From Pseudomonas sp. (lineage in GTDB: Bacteria; Pseudomonadota; Gammaproteobacteria; Pseudomonadales; Pseudomonadaceae), in contig NZ_JAUYNT010000026.1 in the NCBI RefSeq assembly GCF_030698175.1, positions 62,001 through 126,000 of the forward strand: 64,000 nucleotides of DNA. The letters run 5' to 3'. Below, one piece after another: positions 52,841 to 60,142 of this stretch. The notes under the pieces are model-generated. The model ran no database searches and was not told the DNA's origin. It saw nothing but the letters and a program-made list of their open reading frames with translations. Numbering within the stretch: position 1 is the first letter of the stretch; every line of letters begins with the position of its first letter. The position numbers and the translations under genes were made by a program.

Positions 52841-54247
52841 TCATTCGCGCGCCACGAGCTGGCGGATAGGTAAGACGACGCGGAATGTGGTGCCCACGCC
52901 AACTTCGCTTTGTACCGTTATTTGCCCGCGATGCTTTTGCACTATGCCGTAGGAGAGCGACAAGCCCAGTCCGGTTCCCTTGCCGATCGGTTTGGTGGTG
53001 AAGAAGGGGTCGAAAATTCGCGGGAGGATGTGCGTTTCGATACCCGAGCCGGTGTCAGTCACTTCTATCCAGATATTCTCAGCCTCGGCACCGGAGCGGA
53101 TGATGATCTTGCCCCGCTCGGAGTCAATCGCCTGGGTGGCGTTCACTAGCAGGTTCAATACCACTTGGTTCAGTTGCGAGGGTAGGCATTCAATCTCGGG
53201 AATGCCGCCATATTCCTTGATGATGTCGGCCTTATACTTGATTTCGCTGGCAACTATATTCAGGGTCGAATCGATACCCTGCTCCAGGTTGGCCCATTGC
53301 CATTGCTGGGTTGAGTCGACCCGCGAAAAATCCCGCAAGTCCTGGACTATCTGACGCACCCGGGCGAGGCCTTGCTTGGACTCACGCATTAGCAGTGGTA
53401 TCTCCTCCTTCATAAAATCGAGTTCCAGGCGTTCGCGCAGGCTCTTGAGCTTGGCCACGACCTCCGGTGAACCCACGGTCTGCTCCACGGTCTCGTAAGC
53501 ATTGAGCATCTCTAACAGCCCCGAGTAATAGCCTTCGAGCGTGACAAAGTTTGAGGATATATAGCCGATCGGATTATTGATCTCATGGGCCACGCCCGCC
53601 GCCAGTTGACCAATGGAGGCCAGTTTATCGGCTTGCAGTAATTGGCTCTCCAACTGCTTGCGCTCGACGATTTCTACTTGCAGTGCGTCGCTGGTTCGCT
53701 TGATTTCAAGCGTGCGCTCCTGAACCTTCTCCTCCAGTTCGCTCATCTGCAATGTTGCTTGTTGCGTCATGTGCCACTTGACCGTGAGCGCATTGGCCAG
53801 CTGACAGACTTCGATATTGTCGAACGGTTTCTTCAAGATCAGCAGCCGGTCGCGGGTGTCGAGGCGGTCCAGCACCTCCTCCCAGGAATAGTCGGAATAC
53901 GCGGTGCAAATCACTATCTGCAGGCGCGGATCTTCTTGCCAGAGGCGCTCGATCGTCTCGACCCCGTCCCATCCCAGCGGCATGCGCATGTCGACGAAGG
54001 CCATGGCGTAGGGGCGGTTGTGCGCAGTCGACTCACAAACCATGGCCAAACCCTCCTGGCCTCTATAGGCCGAGTCGAGTTCGAAGGGGGCGGCGCTGGC
54101 CTTGACCTCTTGGCCGAACAGGGCCGCCTCGACCGCATCCAGTTCGGCCTCTGCCTGGGTATCGAACAGCAGAATCTTGCGGAAATCCTCATGAATCGAA
54201 GGCGTGTCGTCAATCAGCAAAATGCGCCGGTTAGGCAGCGTATTCAT
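52841..54247 (-). CDS. Receiver-histidine kinase hybrid
   Basis: 468 residues. An N-terminal receiver domain (residues ~8-150; acidic start RRILLIDDTPSIHED, phospho-acceptor in MAFVDMRMPLGWDG, Lys in ILKKPFDN) is followed by a coiled stretch with LEEKVQERTLEIKR. Next is a dimerisation/phospho-acceptor helix with His in GVAHEINNPIG (~residue 216) and an ATPase domain (DTGSGI, KPIGKGTGLGLSLSYGIV). No membrane segment: a soluble protein receiving signals through its receiver. ATGA overlap couples it to the upstream kinase gene (54244-54247). Confidence 0.93.
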   Translation of the reverse strand: MNTLPNRRILLIDDTPSIHEDFRKILLFDTQAEAELDAVEAALFGQEVKASAAPFELDSAYRGQEGLAMVCESTAHNRPYAMAFVDMRMPLGWDGVETIERLWQEDPRLQIVICTAYSDYSWEEVLDRLDTRDRLLILKKPFDNIEVCQLANALTVKWHMTQQATLQMSELEEKVQERTLEIKRTSDALQVEIVERKQLESQLLQADKLASIGQLAAGVAHEINNPIGYISSNFVTLEGYYSGLLEMLNAYETVEQTVGSPEVVAKLKSLRERLELDFMKEEIPLLMRESKQGLARVRQIVQDLRDFSRVDSTQQWQWANLEQGIDSTLNIVASEIKYKADIIKEYGGIPEIECLPSQLNQVVLNLLVNATQAIDSERGKIIIRSGAEAENIWIEVTDTGSGIETHILPRIFDPFFTTKPIGKGTGLGLSLSYGIVQKHRGQITVQSEVGVGTTFRVVLPIRQLVARE

Positions 54248-55899
54248 AGGTTATTCCCTGCTGTTCTGAAGGGGAGTTCGAGGGTGAAGGTCGCGCCCTT
54301 GCCCGGCCCATCGCTGTGGGCCGTCAAGCGCCCACCCATCTCCAGCGCCGCCACCGCGCAACTGTGCAGGCCAAAGCCATGGCCCTCTTTACGGGTGGTG
54401 AAACCATGGGCAAAGATCTGGGTCAGATTCTCCGGCGCAATACCTTCGCCCTGGTCCTTCACGCAGATGCGCAGGGTGCCGTCGGGCAGCATACTCACGC
54501 TCAGGGTCATGGTCTGGGCGTGGTCATCCAGGCCCGACATCGCATACTTGGCATTGCTGATCAGGTTTATCAGGATCATCAGCAGCCGGTGCTTGTCCAG
54601 CAACAGCGCGGGCACCTCGGCATACTCGCGCACCACCTGGACCTGATGCCGCACCAGCGCCCCGGCGTGCATGCGCAGGGCATCCTCGAGCAAGTCGGTT
54701 ATCTGCACGGGTTCGACCACGCTGGACGCGCCCGCATAAGACTGCTGGAGGGCGACTATCTCCTTGATGTGGTCGATGCTCTTGGTCAGCTGCCCAAGCT
54801 CTTCGCCGATGCCCTGTTGTTCGGCGGCAAGCGCATCGGCCAGTTGGTTCAGGTAGCCCGGCAGCAGCTTGCCTTTCTCGTCGTGGCTTATAAAATCGCC
54901 CAGGTCGGCGGCGTGTTCATTGATCAGTTGCACCGCCTTGCCCAGCCCATGGGCCTTGGAGGTACGCAGCCGGCGGCCGATCAGGTCGGCCGAGATGTTC
55001 ACGCTATTGAGCACGTTGCCGACGTTATGCAGCACGTTGCTGGCGATTTCGGCCATGCCGGCCTGGCGTGCGCTGGCCACCAGTTCGCTTTGCGCCTCGC
55101 GCAGTTCGCGGGTGCGCTCGTCGACTCGCAATTGCAGCTCATGGGACAGCCGCTTGAGGCGGGTGATGACCCAGCCGATGCTGAGGGTGCCCAGCAAGGC
55201 CAGGCTCGACAATAGCCAGAAGGTGGCGCGTAGGTTGTCGCGAACCTGGATCAAGGCGTTGTCGAGCGGCAGCTCGACTTCCAGAATTCCGCGCACCTCG
55301 TCTACTTGCCAGTCGCGCTTGGGGCTGTCGGGGTGGCTGTTGTGACAACTGACGCAGGCCTCGCGCATGCGGTCGGCGGTGGCATATCGCAGTGCCAGCC
55401 GTCCGTTGCTATTAACTATGCGGGAATAGGCCTGCTCGGGTTGCTGGTTCAGCGCCCGCCAGGCCGCCTGGTCGAAGTCGTCGTGCAAGCCGCCTTCGGC
55501 GGCCCGCCAGGGGAATGGATAGGGGCTGTAGAGGCGGGTCTTGGCGCCGGGTATGTGTTCGCCCAAGCGCTTGCCTAGCAGCATGCTCAAGGTTGCAGGC
55601 AAGGGGATGGTGTGCGGTTTGCCCTGGTAGTCGTGGCTGACTGCCAGGCCGCTACTGCGCGCCACCCCCACCACCTCCGAGGTGTACAGGGTGCGGAAAT
55701 CCGCCAGCGCCTGGGTATAGAGTTGTGCGCTGTGGCGCGAGGCGCTTTGCACGAGTTCTTCCTGCAGGCTGGAGAGGTACCACAGCACTCCGGCGATGGC
55801 GCCGGCGAAACCCAGCACCAGGTAGATGAGAAGCCGCCATTCGCCCAGTAACCTTGCTAGGCGTGACAGGACGGCATGGTGAGCTGCAAGGAGGGTCAT
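54244..55899 (-). CDS. Membrane histidine kinase with Tll0287-like CXXCH sensor
   Basis: 551 residues. Two membrane helices (~24-43 and ~226-246) flank a ~180-residue periplasmic domain of the DUF3365/Tll0287 type. CVSCH at residues 182-186 is a c-type heme-binding motif, suggesting a redox or gas sensor. The cytoplasmic part has a long coiled stretch, H291 in ASNVLHNVGNVLNSV (HisKA variant seen in H-N-V-G-N type kinases) and an ATPase domain (DQGEGI, FTTRKEGHGFGLHSCA). Its start codon overlaps the stop of the kinase fragment upstream, and its stop overlaps the next start. Confidence 0.92.
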   Translation of the reverse strand: MTLLAAHHAVLSRLARLLGEWRLLIYLVLGFAGAIAGVLWYLSSLQEELVQSASRHSAQLYTQALADFRTLYTSEVVGVARSSGLAVSHDYQGKPHTIPLPATLSMLLGKRLGEHIPGAKTRLYSPYPFPWRAAEGGLHDDFDQAAWRALNQQPEQAYSRIVNSNGRLALRYATADRMREACVSCHNSHPDSPKRDWQVDEVRGILEVELPLDNALIQVRDNLRATFWLLSSLALLGTLSIGWVITRLKRLSHELQLRVDERTRELREAQSELVASARQAGMAEIASNVLHNVGNVLNSVNISADLIGRRLRTSKAHGLGKAVQLINEHAADLGDFISHDEKGKLLPGYLNQLADALAAEQQGIGEELGQLTKSIDHIKEIVALQQSYAGASSVVEPVQITDLLEDALRMHAGALVRHQVQVVREYAEVPALLLDKHRLLMILINLISNAKYAMSGLDDHAQTMTLSVSMLPDGTLRICVKDQGEGIAPENLTQIFAHGFTTRKEGHGFGLHSCAVAALEMGGRLTAHSDGPGKGATFTLELPFRTAGNNL

Positions 55900-56020
55900 G
55901 GCGTCGCCTCTTGGTTTTGGAGCGGCAGTTCGAGGGTAAAGGTCGCGCCCTTGCCCGGCCCATCGCTGTGGACCGTCAGGCGAGCGCCCATCGCCATGCC
56001 GCCAATGCGTAGCTGTGCAG
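55896..56020 (-). pseudogene. Frameshifted tail of a third histidine kinase
   Basis: On the minus strand the frame ends LTVHSDGPGKGATFTLELP, nearly the same as the C-terminus of the complete kinase (LTAHSDGPGKGATFTLELP). A few residues upstream the HSYALAA-like match continues in another frame, so there is at least one frameshift, and nothing earlier survives. Its TGA overlaps the ATG of the complete kinase at 55899, showing it was once the preceding gene of the operon. What removed the rest is not visible. Confidence 0.75.
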
Positions 56021-56131
56021 CTCTTAGTCAGTGTAGGCCGGTGCTTTAACCCGTCCAGCCGCGTGGCGCGAAATGCCTTCGAGACGCGGGCTGCGCTATG
56101 CCTTGGCCTCGCCGCAGGAGGCCGGCTATGC
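56021..56131. other. Short host segment before the repeat fragment
   Basis: About 110 bp with no recognisable gene or repeat except the hairpin-like GCCTCGCCGCAGGAGGC. Confidence 0.4.
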
Positions 56132-56166
56132 AGACTGTGTGAAAACTACTGCGCTCGGTTATGCGG
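56132..56166. repeat. MITE-like repeat fragment cut by the prophage (copy 4)
   Basis: Matches the left end of copy 2 (30032-30066) with one change (c/t) in the run TGCGCTCGG[c/t]TATGCGG. Identity stops after ATGCGG, where copy 2 continues CGTTAAA and this copy continues TGAGTTAGACC. Confidence 0.85.
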
Positions 56167-56210
56167 TGAGTTAGACCGAGATAATCCCAGGGGGAAACCT
56201 GAGATAAACC
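56167..56210. repeat. Phage-end direct repeats, candidate transposase-binding sites
   Basis: Three related 11-mers in the same orientation: TGAGTTAGACC (56167-56177), CGAGATAATCC (56177-56187) and TGAGATAAACC (56200-56210). Starts are 10 and 23 bp apart, about one and two helical turns. They fit multiple transposase subsites at the element's terminus. Confidence 0.6.
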
Positions 56211-56292
56211 GGGACACGCTGGCATGGGATGGGATTCTGTGGGGAGGGAGTTTCAAAGAAAGTTGCAGATAATGCAATGAGGTGACGCCCGG

Positions 56293-56655
56293 TCAGTCCT
56301 CGGTGGCCGGGCCGAACATATCCCCCTGAAGCCGCGCGATGTGCTCTTTGCGCGCCGCCTTCACTATCTTATAGATCCACTGAAGCGACGCCCCATACTT
56401 GCGGGCTAGGTCGCTGTGGTTAGTACCGTTGAACTCATCATAGATCTGCCGATCGCGCCGACTCAGCTTGATCGACAGGCCCATCGGGAAGTAGATGTTC
56501 TGGCCGCCCCAGTGAGCTGCCATGCGGTCGGCCACCTCTTTGGCCACATGCTGAGCCTTGGCGCTCTCCATCGCAACCAACTCGCCCAGGGCAACGGCAA
56601 TGTGCTCGGTCAGATCAAGCAGAAGTTCAGGCCCTTTGCTTCGAAAGTCGCTCAT
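56293..56655 (-). CDS. mor: Mor-family transcriptional activator
   Basis: A 120-residue activator of the Mor/C family that turns on middle or late phage transcription. Central dimerisation region VAKEVADRMAAHWGG and C-terminal HTH-like KLSRRDRQIYDEFNG plus ARKYGASLQWIYKIVKAARKE. It is the last gene of the leftward early operon, with an ATGA overlap with gemA. Its stop lies only 126 bp from the phage end, so its target promoter must be elsewhere, towards the late region. Confidence 0.9.
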   Translation of the reverse strand: MSDFRSKGPELLLDLTEHIAVALGELVAMESAKAQHVAKEVADRMAAHWGGQNIYFPMGLSIKLSRRDRQIYDEFNGTNHSDLARKYGASLQWIYKIVKAARKEHIARLQGDMFGPATED

Positions 56656-57119
56656 ACAGTCCCCTCGTGAGAGTTGCTAGCGCGGGTAACGCGTTGCTGC
56701 CATTGCTTCAAGTTCTCGATTACCCGGCTGGCCTGGGTTGCGGTGAGCCATTGCAAAGCCGCCACCTTGGTCATGCTCAGCACGAACTTGACCAGAGCCG
56801 CTTCAGATGGATCGCGCACAGCGCCGAGGTCGTGCAAAGTCAGCCAAAGCGAGCGGATCTTCTTGGACTGCTCATCGTCAGCCAGTGGCCGCTTCTGTGT
56901 TTTGTTTGGACGAACCTTAAAGCCCCGCTGCTTGAGCTGTTCCAAAACCCGTAGCAGGTTTGGAACGCTCAAGTTAGCGGAGGACGTTGCGCCGTCCAAA
57001 CCCGTCATGCCTGCCAGCATCAGGCGATAGATGTCGTCATCCATGCACAGCTCACGCCGGGCAACATGGATCAACTTGATCAGGCGGAGCCGGTTCGGGT
57101 TGGAAGGCGCAGCAGTCAC
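56652..57119 (-). CDS. gemA: GemA/Gp16-like phage regulatory protein (DUF1018)
   Basis: A 155-residue protein matching the DUF1018/GemA family found in Mu (gp16). It begins RLRLIKLIHVARRELCMDDDIYRLMLAGMTG, a conserved helical region; the middle has KIRSLWLTLHDLGAVRDPSE and a final KVAALQWLTATQASRVIENLK. In Mu, GemA modulates host gene expression and DNA gyrase-linked functions. It starts with GTG at 57119, GGAGG at 6 nt, with a GTGA overlap with the gene before it. Confidence 0.88.
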   Translation of the reverse strand: MTAAPSNPNRLRLIKLIHVARRELCMDDDIYRLMLAGMTGLDGATSSANLSVPNLLRVLEQLKQRGFKVRPNKTQKRPLADDEQSKKIRSLWLTLHDLGAVRDPSEAALVKFVLSMTKVAALQWLTATQASRVIENLKQWQQRVTRASNSHEGTV

Positions 57120-57385
57120 TTTGCACCTCCTACCATTGAGCCAAAGCAAGTCACCAGCGCTTCCGCCATACGCTTGTTGGAGTCGAACTGGTTATAAACC
57201 GGCGTGGTGCGAGGATTGATCACGAACGGCTCAGGCGTGGCACGCATCTGCGCGCCGACCTCATGCGCCTTGCCGCCGCGTGCTATGAACTGGGCGATCT
57301 GCTGTTCGAGCTGAGCACTCGCAGCCAGCTGAGACTGCATGTCACGGCGCGGAGGATCACCAGCTATTGAGTGATAGCGTTCCAT
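57116..57385 (-). CDS. Small phage protein, unknown
   Basis: An 89-residue protein, Gln/Ala-rich in the first half (LAASAQLEQQIAQFIARGGK). A short C-terminal stretch NKRMAEALVTCFGSM is preceded by a conserved-looking FVINPRTTPVYNQFDS. No domain assigned. The ATG at 57385 follows the DUF2528 stop with one intervening base (TGA-c-ATG), and the end overlaps gemA by 4 bp. Confidence 0.75.
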   Translation of the reverse strand: MERYHSIAGDPPRRDMQSQLAASAQLEQQIAQFIARGGKAHEVGAQMRATPEPFVINPRTTPVYNQFDSNKRMAEALVTCFGSMVGGAK

Positions 57386-57386
57386 G

Positions 57387-57782
57387 TCACGCCACCTCAA
57401 CAAAGTCGAGGTCGATATCGACTCCAACATCAGCGCTCACCAAGCGAATGCCACACCAGCCATACGCGTTATCTTCCGGGCCGCCCCAGCCTTCCTGGTT
57501 ATGCAGGTCATCCCTTGTCCAGAGCGCTGCTGCTTCATTACCTTCGGCAAAGTTACCGCCACCGTTGCGTAGGAGTGCGGAAACCAATGTGCTCGCCGCC
57601 AGCTTGATCACCGCTTTCATGACGTCACCCTCGGCGTTATCTAAACGGTAGTCATCACCGCTCCAGAACTGGTTAATCAGCGTGGCGCGCTCTTTTGTCA
57701 GTTGGTCATGGTCGACTTCAAGAACGACCTCCCAGTCCAGCCATGTATCACGAAGCATGTAGCGTTTGATGTTCTGGTCCAT
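57387..57782 (-). CDS. DUF2528-family phage protein
   Basis: A 131-residue protein recognisable by YMLRDTWLDWEVVLEVDHDQLT and INQFWSGDDYRLDNAEGD, the DUF2528 pattern seen in phage early regions. The middle reads AVIKLAASTLVSALLRNGGG; the acidic C-terminus VGVDIDLDFVEVA. Function unknown. Starts TGA-c-ATG after the DUF3164 gene. A longer upstream frame has no support. Confidence 0.83.
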   Translation of the reverse strand: MDQNIKRYMLRDTWLDWEVVLEVDHDQLTKERATLINQFWSGDDYRLDNAEGDVMKAVIKLAASTLVSALLRNGGGNFAEGNEAAALWTRDDLHNQEGWGGPEDNAYGWCGIRLVSADVGVDIDLDFVEVA

Positions 57783-57783
57783 G

Positions 57784-58410
57784 TCATACCCCCGCAATAT
57801 CAAGGCTGATCGGCTGGTACTGGTCGGTATCGCCAACCCGCTCATAGATACGGATATAGCTCTTGCTGCCGACCACCTGACAGGCTTCACCAATGGCTTT
57901 CATGGCGCGCTGCCAGCGTTCGTCGGTGATCTCCAAGCGGCGCAGAGCCAGTACGCGGGCGGTGCGGATCTCGCCTTTGGTGTCGGTGCGGAATGCGTCA
58001 TTGATCAGCGCGACGGCTTCCGGCCGGATGCCTTGCGTCCATTCACCAACACACTCATCAATCAGCGAACGAGCGGCTTGCAGGCGTTCGTCCAGTGCGA
58101 TGCTTTCCTGCACGGCCAGCTGGATTTTGTAGCGACCATCAAAGCTGAGCAGCGAAACGTTGCCCTTTTTGCCACCAACCTTGGCGCCGTACTCCTCGAA
58201 GCTCATCTCGATAAAGGCCTTGATGTCACCGAAGGCGACGACCTTGAAGTCAGCCAATTCGCCACTGAGTTCACTGGCCCGATCAACCAGATGACGCACC
58301 AGGCGATCGCGCTCGATGTCGATGGGCTTGATCAGGCTTTCGGGGATTAGGTGGCCTTGGCCGTTCTGCCGAAAGCCCGAGGGAATCTGGACTTGCTGGG
58401 TATCAGCCAT
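57784..58410 (-). CDS. DUF3164-family phage protein
   Basis: A 208-residue protein of the DUF3164 family, constant in Mu-like early operons. Regions: VQIPSGFRQNGQGHLIPESLIKP is the start pattern; KVVAFGDIKAFIEMSFEEYG; KKGNVSLLSFDGRYKIQLAV; then a helical ARSLIDECVGEW. Unknown function; sometimes mislabelled as a transporter in databases. ATG at 58410 overlaps the previous stop by 8 bp. Confidence 0.87.
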   Translation of the reverse strand: MADTQQVQIPSGFRQNGQGHLIPESLIKPIDIERDRLVRHLVDRASELSGELADFKVVAFGDIKAFIEMSFEEYGAKVGGKKGNVSLLSFDGRYKIQLAVQESIALDERLQAARSLIDECVGEWTQGIRPEAVALINDAFRTDTKGEIRTARVLALRRLEITDERWQRAMKAIGEACQVVGSKSYIRIYERVGDTDQYQPISLDIAGV

Positions 58411-58567
58411 GGGTTTCTTCCTCACTATTTAGGTCGGATGACAGTTTTTGTACGTGCTCAAGAAGCACTGCCACATGCTTCATCGCCTCGTCCCAAAACA
58501 TGGTGGGGCGCTCACTAGCAACTGCATCGCGCAGTGCTGCGATAGCGGTTCCGAGGGGATTGCTCAT
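58403..58567 (-). CDS. Small phage protein, unknown
   Basis: A 54-residue, mostly helical protein (MSNPLGTAIAALRDAVASER, then EAMKHVAVLLEHVQKLSSDL). The ATGA overlap at 58567 with the preceding gene and an 8-bp overlap with DUF3164 support it. No homologue recognised. Confidence 0.65.
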   Translation of the reverse strand: MSNPLGTAIAALRDAVASERPTMFWDEAMKHVAVLLEHVQKLSSDLNSEEETHG

Positions 58568-58884
58568 CAGTGCAACACCTCGCTCGGACACAGCCATTCG
58601 ACTTCACATCCGAGCAGGTAGGCCCGGCAGTAGCTCACGCCGGGCGCCGGCCGCAGCAGCATCACGCCGCGCGCTACCTCGGCCAGCAGCGGGCCGCCAA
58701 GACGCTCGACGCGCAACAGAGGCCGGACGCCATCAAGGTTCACGGCCAGCAGATGACAGTTGTAGTGCTTCAGGAAACGAGTCACTTCGTTGGCCAGCTC
58801 AAGCTTCTGGCTCAGGCACTGGTTGAGCACTCGCAACGGTTTGGGCAGACCGACCGGTATTGGCAGGGAATCGACAGCACGCAT
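58567..58884 (-). CDS. Phage protein, unknown
   Basis: A 105-residue protein: VLNQCLSQKLELANEVTRFLKHYNCHLLAVNLDG then LLAEVARGVMLLRPAPGVSYC. It contains two cysteines near the C-terminal end (C..., CEVEWL) but no recognisable domain. The ATG at 58884 is chosen: the ATPase B stop is TGA, one base, then this ATG, with GGAGG 9 nt upstream. Alternative starts 3-6 codons upstream would overlap the ATPase. Confidence 0.7.
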   Translation of the reverse strand: MRAVDSLPIPVGLPKPLRVLNQCLSQKLELANEVTRFLKHYNCHLLAVNLDGVRPLLRVERLGGPLLAEVARGVMLLRPAPGVSYCRAYLLGCEVEWLCPSEVLH

Positions 58885-58885
58885 G

Positions 58886-60133
58886 TCAAACATCCTCCGC
58901 ACGCAGGGAGGCCACGACCAGCTCGCCGGTCACCTTGGTTTCGTGAAGCTTCAGCGCCAGGTTCATCGCGCCCGAAACAAGGTTGTTCACCGCCAGTGGG
59001 TAGCACAGAGAAATAGTCTTGACCCCGCGCGCCGCGCCGCGTCCCTCGGTATGGCTCATGCGTAGGCGGTCGCGGATTACCTCGAAGGCCGATGGTTCGA
59101 AGATGGCCTGATAGTCCACCTCGATACGCGCAAACTTGTGCTTCAGGTAGGCCTCAACCTCATTGTCCAGCGGCTTGATGCGGATCAGTTCGCAGCGCTG
59201 CACCACCTCACGCACGGCCGGGTTGTGCTCGGACAGCTTGTCGCCCAGCTCGGTCTGACCGATCAGGATGATCGCCAGCAGTTTCTTGAAGCCGGCCTGC
59301 AGTTCGTAAAAACGCTTGAGGTGCTTCAGGGTGACAATCGGCAGGTCATGGGCTTCTTCGATGATTACCACATGTTTGCGGCCGGCCTGTGTGCTGGCCA
59401 GCAGCAACTCGTGCATCTGCCGTGAGCGGTCTTCCTGAGAGCGCCGCGGCTTAACGCTCGGGTCGATGCAGCGGATGATCGCGGCGATGATGTCGAGCGA
59501 CTTGATCGTCTTGCCCTTGACGTTATCGTCCGAGCTGCCCAGCACATAGGGTTCGATTAGGGTGATCGGCTCATGGTTGGCGAACACCCACTCGGCCAAG
59601 TCCTGGCGCAGTGTCGATTTACCCGCGCCCGACTCGCCGACCACCGCCAACATGCCGCCGTGCTTGGCTGTCTGGCGTATGGCTTGGCGCACATAGCGGA
59701 TATCGTCCGAGAGAAACACATCCTCCTCGCTCTGCATTTCATCGGTGAACGGGTCACACGGCAGCCGGAAGTGCTCGCGGGCCTGTCGGGTCAAGGTGTT
59801 TTTTCGTAGTAGCATGTAGTCGCTCTCTTTGCTGTTGGCATTGTTGAGTGCCGATGCAGCGCGATCCGCCAAGACTGTCGCTGCATCGGTTTCTTCCATC
59901 ACGAACAAATCCAGGATGTGGTCGTCGTTCGCTCCTCGTGCGAACAGCAGCGTCTTGATCTGCCGTTCCAGTGCTGCCCGTTCCATGGTCTTGGGCCAGA
60001 GGTCGTGATTGACCAACTGAGCCATGGTTGATTGGCTGATGGGCTGGCCATCAGGCTTTTCGATGGCCTCGGACATCTCCCGCTGAGAGATGCCGAGCTG
60101 CCACATAACCTGTTTCAACTTCATCATTCGCAT
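58886..60133 (-). CDS. Mu B-like transposition ATPase (AAA+, ExeA/TniB type)
   Basis: Selects target DNA and activates the transposase. 415 residues: an N-terminal HTH-like region (~1-60; LGISQREMSEAIEKPDGQPI), then an AAA domain. Walker A GESGAGKS (residues 166-173), Walker B HVVIIEEAHDL (254-264), a sensor-type FKKLLAIILIGQTEL and a C-terminal lid. It is larger than Mu B (about 310 residues), with the extra N-terminal DNA-binding part. GGAG 6 nt upstream of the ATG at 60133; 9 bp after the transposase stop. Confidence 0.93.
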   Translation of the reverse strand: MRMMKLKQVMWQLGISQREMSEAIEKPDGQPISQSTMAQLVNHDLWPKTMERAALERQIKTLLFARGANDDHILDLFVMEETDAATVLADRAASALNNANSKESDYMLLRKNTLTRQAREHFRLPCDPFTDEMQSEEDVFLSDDIRYVRQAIRQTAKHGGMLAVVGESGAGKSTLRQDLAEWVFANHEPITLIEPYVLGSSDDNVKGKTIKSLDIIAAIIRCIDPSVKPRRSQEDRSRQMHELLLASTQAGRKHVVIIEEAHDLPIVTLKHLKRFYELQAGFKKLLAIILIGQTELGDKLSEHNPAVREVVQRCELIRIKPLDNEVEAYLKHKFARIEVDYQAIFEPSAFEVIRDRLRMSHTEGRGAARGVKTISLCYPLAVNNLVSGAMNLALKLHETKVTGELVVASLRAEDV

Positions 60134-60142
60134 GACGCGCTC

